Assembly: GCA_900546795.1 (NCBI GenBank)
Contig: UREG01000029.1
Coordinates: forward strand, 1 to 18,416
Length of the DNA: 18,416 nucleotides
Direction: 5' to 3'
Source: an uncultured Veillonellaceae bacterium
GTDB lineage: Bacteria > Bacillota > Negativicutes > Veillonellales > Megasphaeraceae
Shown here in pieces: positions 14,312 through 18,416 of the stretch (position 1 is its first letter; the number at the start of each line of letters is the position of its first letter). A program made the position numbers and the translations under genes. The notes beneath the pieces were generated by a model that was not told the origin of the DNA, searched no databases, and was given only the letters and a program-made list of their open reading frames with translations.

Positions 14312-15868
14312 TTAAATAATTTTAGTTGTCCAGTCTTCTATGTTCCACACGCTGTCGATCCAGTCTTCATAAAAGTCCGGTTCGTGGGAAACCAGAAGGA
14401 TACTGCCTTTAAAATCGATTAACGCTTTTTTCAATTCTTCTTTGGCATCAGGATCCAGATGATTGGTCGGTTCGTCTAAGATCAGCCAGTTCACTTTTTT
14501 GAGCATCAGTTTGCAGAGGCGGACTTTGGCAGCCTCGCCGCCGCTCAATACAAATACTTTGCTGGTAATATGATCGTTGCTGAGACCGCAGGATGCCAGC
14601 GCCGCCCGGACTTCAAAATTGGTCAGCCCCGGATATTCATTCCAAACGTCGTCGAGCGCGGTATTTTCATTTTTTGTCCGTTCTTCCTGTTCAAAATAGC
14701 CGGGCTCCAGAAATTCTCCCAGCTCTATGCTGCCGCTGACAGGAGGAATCAGCCCTAAAATCGTTTTTAATAACGTCGTTTTTCCCAGGCCGTTGACGCC
14801 GCGGACGGCAATTTTTTGTCCCCGTTCCAAAGCAAAGGTAACGGGCCGGGTCAGCGGCGTATCGTAGCCCAGCACCAAATCAGACGCTTCTGCCAAATAG
14901 CGGCTGGGCGTCCGGGCTTCCTGGAAGCGGAAGGTTGGTTTTATCCGTTCTTTTGGTTTTTCAAGCCGTTCCATTTTATCTAATTTTCGCTGACGGCTTT
15001 TTGCCATGTTCGTAGTGGCGACACGCGCCTTGTTGCGGGCGATGAAATCCTCCAGCCGGGCGACTTCCTGCTGCTGCCGTTCGTAGGCGCTCCGTTTTTG
15101 GTTTTGGTAAATGGCGTACATTTCCTGGAATTTGTCGTAATTGCCGGTATAGCGGGTTAATTCGCAGTTTTCCAGATGATAGACTACATTTACTACGCTG
15201 TTTAAAAAGGCGATGTCATGGGAAATGAGGATAAAGGCATGCTCATAGTTTTGCAGGAATTTGGTGAGCCATTCGATGTGCTCGGCGTCCAGATAGTTGG
15301 TCGGTTCGTCGAGAAGAAGGATGGACGAATTTTGCAGCAGCAGTTTGGTCAGCAGTACTTTGCTGCGCTGGCCGCCGGACAAATCTGCCACATCCCGATC
15401 CAGTCCGATGCTGCCAAGCCCCAGGCCGTTGGCGACTTCTTCTATTTTTGAATCTAATGCGTAAAATCCGCTGTGCTCCAATTCAGACTGAATCTCGCCG
15501 ACTTCTTCCATCATCGCGTCCAGTTCGTCCGGAGAAGCGCTGCCCATCTTATCGTATAACTCCAGCATATGCTGTTCCTGGGCAAACATGTCTTTAAAAG
15601 CTGTCCGCAGAACTTCCCGGATGGTCATTCCTTGCTCTAAGGTGCTTTGCTGATCCAGATAGCCGACGGTTACGCGCCCCGGCCATTCTACTTTCCCTTC
15701 GTCCGGCTGCAAATGGCCGGTGACGATATTGAGAAACGTGGATTTTCCTTCGCCGTTTGCCCCGACAAGACCGACATGTTCTCCGCGGAGCAGTTTGAAA
15801 GATACATTTTCCAAAATCTGCCGTCCGCCAAACGAATGGGAAATGTTAGTAACGTTTAAATAACTCAT
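14312..15868 (-). CDS. ABC-F family ATPase (ribosome-associated translation factor type)
   Basis: The 518-residue protein carries two ABC domains in tandem and no membrane segments, the ABC-F layout. Domain 1 has Walker A GANGEGKS (36-43), signature LSGGQ (163-167) and Walker B LLLDEPTNYLD (184-194), with an arm insertion near 85-130. A charged interdomain linker (about 245-320, with KRSAYERQQQEVARLEDF) follows. Domain 2 has Walker A GVNGLGKT (357-364), LSGGE (441-445) and LILDEPTNHLD (462-472). Members bind the ribosomal E site; some regulate translation and some protect from antibiotics. General features look closest to the YbiT/YkpA-like housekeeping group, but the subgroup call is weak. 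AGAGGGG precedes the ATG. It is the first gene of an operon with the nucleosidase. Confidence 0.92.
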   Translation of the reverse strand: MSYLNVTNISHSFGGRQILENVSFKLLRGEHVGLVGANGEGKSTFLNIVTGHLQPDEGKVEWPGRVTVGYLDQQSTLEQGMTIREVLRTAFKDMFAQEQHMLELYDKMGSASPDELDAMMEEVGEIQSELEHSGFYALDSKIEEVANGLGLGSIGLDRDVADLSGGQRSKVLLTKLLLQNSSILLLDEPTNYLDAEHIEWLTKFLQNYEHAFILISHDIAFLNSVVNVVYHLENCELTRYTGNYDKFQEMYAIYQNQKRSAYERQQQEVARLEDFIARNKARVATTNMAKSRQRKLDKMERLEKPKERIKPTFRFQEARTPSRYLAEASDLVLGYDTPLTRPVTFALERGQKIAVRGVNGLGKTTLLKTILGLIPPVSGSIELGEFLEPGYFEQEERTKNENTALDDVWNEYPGLTNFEVRAALASCGLSNDHITSKVFVLSGGEAAKVRLCKLMLKKVNWLILDEPTNHLDPDAKEELKKALIDFKGSILLVSHEPDFYEDWIDSVWNIEDWTTKII

Positions 15869-15903
15869 GGAACCCCTCTTTCTTATCTGATTTCATAAGG
15901 ACT

Positions 15904-15933
15904 ATTGTAGTATGCCGGCTGCCGGTTTGTAAA
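15904..15933 (-). promoter_or_regulatory. Promoter of the ABC-F operon
   Basis: On the minus strand TTTACA (15933-15928) and TACAAT (15909-15904) are 18 nt apart, with the ABC-F ATG about 35 nt downstream of the -10. A GCCGGC-rich inverted repeat lies in the spacer. The rest of 15869-16021 holds nothing recognisable. Confidence 0.55.
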
Positions 15934-16021
15934 GGCGGACGGCGGCAAATATAGCGGCTGTCTGCGGAAACCTGCCTATTTGCTGTGCAAAAACAGTCGG
16001 ACAAAAGGAGATCATAGACAG

Positions 16022-16050
16022 AAAAAAAGACCGTTTCCATAGAAACAGTC
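16022..16050 (-). terminator. Rho-independent terminator after the EamA gene
   Basis: On the minus strand GACTGTTTC (16050-16042) pairs with GAAACGGTC (16037-16029; one G-U pair) around a 4-nt loop. It is followed directly by TTTTTTT (16028-16022), 12 nt after the stop of the membrane protein gene. Confidence 0.88.
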
Positions 16051-16062
16051 TGGAAAAAATCA

Positions 16063-16488
16063 TCAGCGTCCGATCAGATATAATCCGACGGCGCAGATGC
16101 CCATGCCGATGAGCTGCTGGACGGATACTTCCTCTTTATACAGCAGGATTCCTACAACGAGCAGGGCGCAGGCCAGCGCCGTATTGGCAATGAGCGAGGC
16201 GGTGCTGACTTTCCACCCGGCCCGGTACATATAGACATAGCCTACTTCAATGGTAATAATGGATAAACCAAGAGCGATAGCCGTCCAGTTGGTTTTTGCA
16301 ACTTCGGCGAAAAGACTTTTCTGTCCCGCTGTAAAAAAGAACAGAAGGGCCGAGCAAACGGTGGCCAAAAGATAGGTAACGAAGAACGACGCGTACATGC
16401 TGGTATGTTCCGGCAGTGATTTTGTACAAATATTATATATAGTGTTGGCGCCGATAACGATGAGCATGGGCCAAAGCATATCCCACAT
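16063..16488 (-). CDS. Half-size EamA/DMT-family membrane protein
   Basis: A 141-residue integral membrane protein with about five hydrophobic segments and one EamA repeat: MLWPMLIVIGANTIYNICTK at the start, then a central YMYRAGWKVSTASLIANTA and VVGILLYKEEVSVQQLIGMG with a final CAVGLYLIGR. The KEEVS/QxxG/G block is the hallmark C-terminal end of an EamA repeat. Full DMT transporters have two such repeats, so this one should work as a dimer. The ATG at 16488 has GGAGG 7 nt upstream; the longer reading from 16566 would start at the promoter. It is a single-gene unit with its own promoter and terminator. The substrate is unknown. Confidence 0.82.
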   Translation of the reverse strand: MWDMLWPMLIVIGANTIYNICTKSLPEHTSMYASFFVTYLLATVCSALLFFFTAGQKSLFAEVAKTNWTAIALGLSIITIEVGYVYMYRAGWKVSTASLIANTALACALLVVGILLYKEEVSVQQLIGMGICAVGLYLIGR

Positions 16489-16537
16489 GGCAGGACCTCC
16501 CTGATATAATGTGCCGAAGCGGCAAAACAATGAATTT

Positions 16538-16566
16538 ATCGTATCATGACGGCGGATACGCGTCAA
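16538..16566 (-). promoter_or_regulatory. Promoter of the EamA gene
   Basis: On the minus strand TTGACG (16566-16561) and TACGAT (16543-16538) are exactly 17 nt apart, with a TG one base before the -10 (extended -10). The leader contains a small TGCCG/CGGCA hairpin (16512-16524) before the ribosome site. Confidence 0.65.
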
Positions 16567-16630
16567 TATGCCCTGGGGAAAGGTCAGGGCAAAGAAAAGT
16601 AAAAAAAGAAGAAAATTCCTGCCGAATTCG

Positions 16631-16659
16631 TGGACAATTTCAGATCCATAGTATATAAT
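16631..16659 (+). promoter_or_regulatory. Promoter of the SRP RNA gene
   Basis: TGGACA (16631-16636) and a perfect TATAAT (16654-16659) are 17 nt apart. Transcription should start near 16666, about 12 nt before the base of the SRP RNA helix. A strong, near-consensus promoter fits a stable RNA. Confidence 0.75.
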
Positions 16660-16677
16660 ACTTTATATTGCAAATGT

Positions 16678-16804
16678 TGGCATATGGCAATCTGATGGGG
16701 CCTGTGCAATAGGAAGCTGTGAACCGTGTCAGGTCCGAGAGGAAGCAGCACTAAGCAGTCCCTCTTATGTGCCACGGGGAAACCTGTCAGGTTGTCATAT
16801 GCCA
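16678..16804 (+). ncRNA. ffs: Signal recognition particle RNA, small bacterial type (4.5S-like)
   Basis: The universally conserved SRP apical domain is present as GTCAGGTCCGAGAGGAAGCA (from 16728), with a GAGA tetraloop in place of the common GGAA, followed by GCAC closing on GTG. Inner helices pair CCTGTG (16701-16706) with CACGGG (16773-16778), and GCTG (about 16716) with CAGT. A long terminal helix of about 22 bp pairs 16678-16699 with 16783-16804, including several G-U pairs. No Alu-type extension is seen, so this is the short, Ffh-binding form that targets membrane and exported proteins. The ends are set from the helix, not measured. Placement just upstream of dnaX is typical of Firmicutes. 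Confidence 0.93.
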
Positions 16805-16814
16805 GTGTTTGCGC

Positions 16815-16838
16815 AAAGCAGCGGAGGCTGCTTTTTTT
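16815..16838 (+). terminator. Terminator of the SRP RNA gene
   Basis: AAAGCAGC (16815-16822) pairs with GCTGCTTT around a GGAG loop (16823-16826) and runs into seven Ts (16832-16838). It ends only 10 nt before the AAAGGAGG of dnaX, so dnaX must be expressed by read-through or from a promoter not recognised here. Confidence 0.85.
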
Positions 16839-16860
16839 GTATCAAAAAGGAGGAAGTCCG

Positions 16861-18237
16861 GTGGCCTATATCGCGTTGTATAGAAAATGGAGACCTGCGT
16901 CTTTTGCCGACGTAGTGGGACAGCATATGGTGATGGAAACGCTGCAAAAAGCGATTTTGTCGGATAAAGTAGCGCATGCGTATCTGTTTTCCGGACCCAG
17001 AGGCACCGGGAAGACGAGTACGGCCCGCATTTTTGCCAAGGCCCTCAACTGCCCGAATGCCAAAGACGCCGAGCCGTGCAATGCCTGTGCATCGTGCCGG
17101 CATATCAGCGCCGGCGAGTCCATCGATGTAACGGAAGTGGACGCGGCGTCGAACCGCAGTATTGAAGATATCCGCAATCTGCGGGAAACGGTCAAGTTTA
17201 TGCCGGTGGAAGGGCGGAAAAAAATATTTATTATCGACGAAGTGCATATGCTTACCATGGAAGCCTTCAACGCCCTTTTAAAGACGCTGGAAGAACCGCC
17301 GGCGCATGTGGTGTTTATCCTGGCGACGACGGAGCCGGCTAAGATTCCCATGACAATTTTGTCGCGGTGCCAGCGGTTTGAATTCCGCCGCATTACCAGC
17401 CGGGATATTGCAGAGCGGCTTTTATATGTAGCGAAAGAGAGCGGTTTTTCTCTTACGGAAGGGGCGGCAAATCTGCTGGCCGTTCAGTCGGACGGAGGCA
17501 TGCGCGATGCGCTTAGTCTGCTGGATCAATGCGTAGGAACGATGGATTCGGCCATTGATGAAGCGGCAGTGCGGCAGCTTTTGGGGCTGGTGGGCAGAGA
17601 TTGGCTGCTCAAGCTGTGCGGGTATATTTTTGCCAACGATGCCGGCGGTTTGATGCAGGCATTGAACGAAGCGTTTGAAACAGGAAAAGAACCGGTGCAG
17701 CTGCTGATGGAGCTATTGGAACATTTGCGGTCGCTCATGCTGTGCCGTACCTTGCCGGAAGCGGAAGCGCTGGCAGCGTACAGCGACTGCATGGACGAAC
17801 TGAAAGCGCAGGCGCAGTCGATAGAGCCGCCGCGGTTATATGCCGTGATTGGAATTTTGCAGGAAGCGCTCAATACCGCGCGCACGTCGGCTATGGCTCG
17901 GGTAGCGGCAGAAGCCGGTTTACTGACGGCAGCGTCTACGCTGGGACAAAGCAGTCTGGACGATTTGGCGCGCCGGGTGCAGCGGCTGGAAGAGCAAACC
18001 TATGCGGTGCCGCAGGCGCTGCTGGACCGTATCAGCCGGCTGGAAGCCGCCGCGGCGGCAGGAACGCTGGGCGGTCTTTCGCATGAAGCGGCGCCGCCGT
18101 CGTTCGGTATTTCGCCGGCGCCGCCTGTCCAGCCGCCGGCAATGTCTGCGGGAGCAGGCCGGATCCGGATTTCTCCGCCGAAAATAAAAGCGCCGGTACC
18201 GGCGGCAGCGTCTGTGGCTCCGCCGCCGGCGGACTGA
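16861..18237 (+). CDS. dnaX: DNA polymerase III subunit gamma/tau, truncated at a foreign junction
   Basis: Residues 1-458 of the clamp-loader ATPase. The visible parts are the ALYRKWRPASFADVVGQ start, Walker A GPRGTGKT (45-52), a zinc module with Cys64, Cys73, Cys76 and Cys79, Walker B DEVHML (126-131), sensor 1 LATTEP and the SRC motif (168-170). The collar domain extends to about 355 and is followed by an Ala/Pro-rich linker. The start is GTG 16861, with AAAGGAGG 7 nt upstream; the open frame from 16726 runs through the SRP RNA and is not coding. True dnaX sequence ends at about 18232, inside the linker. The last codons and the TGA at 18235-18237 come from an unrelated fragment, so the polymerase-binding C-terminus is missing here. 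The intact gene is presumably longer. Confidence 0.92.
   Translation: MAYIALYRKWRPASFADVVGQHMVMETLQKAILSDKVAHAYLFSGPRGTGKTSTARIFAKALNCPNAKDAEPCNACASCRHISAGESIDVTEVDAASNRSIEDIRNLRETVKFMPVEGRKKIFIIDEVHMLTMEAFNALLKTLEEPPAHVVFILATTEPAKIPMTILSRCQRFEFRRITSRDIAERLLYVAKESGFSLTEGAANLLAVQSDGGMRDALSLLDQCVGTMDSAIDEAAVRQLLGLVGRDWLLKLCGYIFANDAGGLMQALNEAFETGKEPVQLLMELLEHLRSLMLCRTLPEAEALAAYSDCMDELKAQAQSIEPPRLYAVIGILQEALNTARTSAMARVAAEAGLLTAASTLGQSSLDDLARRVQRLEEQTYAVPQALLDRISRLEAAAAAGTLGGLSHEAAPPSFGISPAPPVQPPAMSAGAGRIRISPPKIKAPVPAAASVAPPPAD
18221..18232. other. Probable chimeric junction (microhomology)
   Basis: CGCCGCCGGCGG can be read both as the Ala/Pro linker of dnaX (plus strand) and as the Ser-Ala-Gly-Gly codons of the esterase fragment (minus strand). 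Both genes are broken here, in opposite orientations, and codon use changes abruptly. It looks like a join between two unrelated molecules across 10-12 shared bases. Confidence 0.75.
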
Positions 18238-18416
18238 CCGTAGCCATAGATCCGGTCCTCATCCACCGTCACGCCCGCCTTTTTACAGTCGTCCTTGACC
18301 AGCTCCAGCAGGTCCAGCATATAGTCGGCGTTGCCGGTCAGGTCGTAGGTGACCGCGATAAATCCGTACTCGTCGGCGGCCTCCTTGATGTCGGTGGCCT
18401 CCAGGAATACCATGGC
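18222..18416 (-). CDS. Alpha/beta-hydrolase (feruloyl esterase/PHB-depolymerase-like) internal fragment
   Basis: About 65 residues open at both ends. EATDIKEAADEYGFIAVTYD, LLELVKDDCKKAGVTVDEDR and IYGYGQSAGG follow the pattern of LpqC/feruloyl-esterase-type hydrolases. There, 'A.e.GFIvvyP' is followed by an acidic helix and then the nucleophile elbow; the elbow here is GQSAG, with Ser as the presumed nucleophile. The fragment runs off the window at 18416 and is cut right after the elbow at the junction with dnaX; beyond that, the open frame only mirrors dnaX. Almost every codon ends in G or C (GAG, CTG, GAC, ATC), unlike the mixed usage of the other genes, so it comes from a different genome or a very different region. 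Confidence 0.65.

Noticed and set aside
16726..16860. A 45-residue N-terminal extension of DnaX
   Set aside because: The frame runs through the SRP RNA apical domain and its terminator. The GTG at 16861 has AAAGGAGG and gives the normal DnaX start.
17213..17225. A run of seven As in dnaX as a possible programmed frameshift site for making gamma
   Set aside because: It falls at about residue 119-121, inside the ATPase domain before Walker B; a shift here would not make a functional gamma. The apparent short DnaX is explained by the chimeric junction.
18000..18221. Continuation of the esterase open frame towards 18000 on the minus strand
   Set aside because: Past the GQSAGG motif the translation becomes Ala/Pro/Gly-rich and is just the antisense of the dnaX linker.

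Overview
The window looks like a chromosome segment of a diderm Firmicute, most likely a Negativicutes (Megasphaera/Veillonella-like) bacterium. The reasons are the small SRP RNA directly upstream of dnaX (a Firmicutes arrangement), strong GGAGG ribosome sites, and periplasm-oriented genes (a HlyD/YbhG-type adaptor and an exported nucleosidase) in a genome with Firmicutes-like housekeeping genes. The genus is inferred from the general look of the proteins and was not tested.

Layout. 1-545: a decayed C-terminal remnant of an IS256-family transposase (minus strand, two in-frame stops). 580-5950: a sugar-acid module with a divergent IclR regulator and a three-gene operon encoding a YjhG/YagF-type aldonate (D-xylonate) dehydratase, a GntP-family permease and a YjhH/YagE-type 2-keto-3-deoxy-aldonate aldolase. 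It is bounded by strong terminators. Paired tandem repeats just downstream of the operon promoter are the best candidate operator. 5959-7797: rlmI-like 23S rRNA methyltransferase and an unrecognised 177-residue protein, co-transcribed on the minus strand. 7800-12342: a minus-strand drug/efflux-type operon of TetR, HlyD adaptor, two ABC ATPases and one ABC-2 permease. It resembles E. coli cecR-ybhGFSR, but with the double ATPase YbhF split into two genes and only one permease. A palindrome upstream of tetR is the likely autoregulatory operator. 12466-13360: a lone amino-acid-type periplasmic binding protein. 13424-15933: an ABC-F translation ATPase and an exported MTA/SAH-nucleosidase-like protein. 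16022-16566: a half-size EamA/DMT membrane protein. 16631-18232: SRP RNA with promoter and terminator, then dnaX.

The last ~185 bases do not belong with the rest. dnaX is cut in its linker at a 10-12 bp GC-rich microhomology (18221-18232) and joined to an opposite-strand esterase fragment with very different codon use, itself cut right after its catalytic serine motif. This is most simply a chimeric join (assembly or amplification artefact).

No CRISPR, prophage, toxin-antitoxin or defence locus was seen. The gene-free stretches (1411-1630, 12294-12559, 15869-16062, 16489-16677) are all under 300 bases. Apart from the sites listed, nothing was recognised in them; 12343-12465 is AT-rich and featureless.
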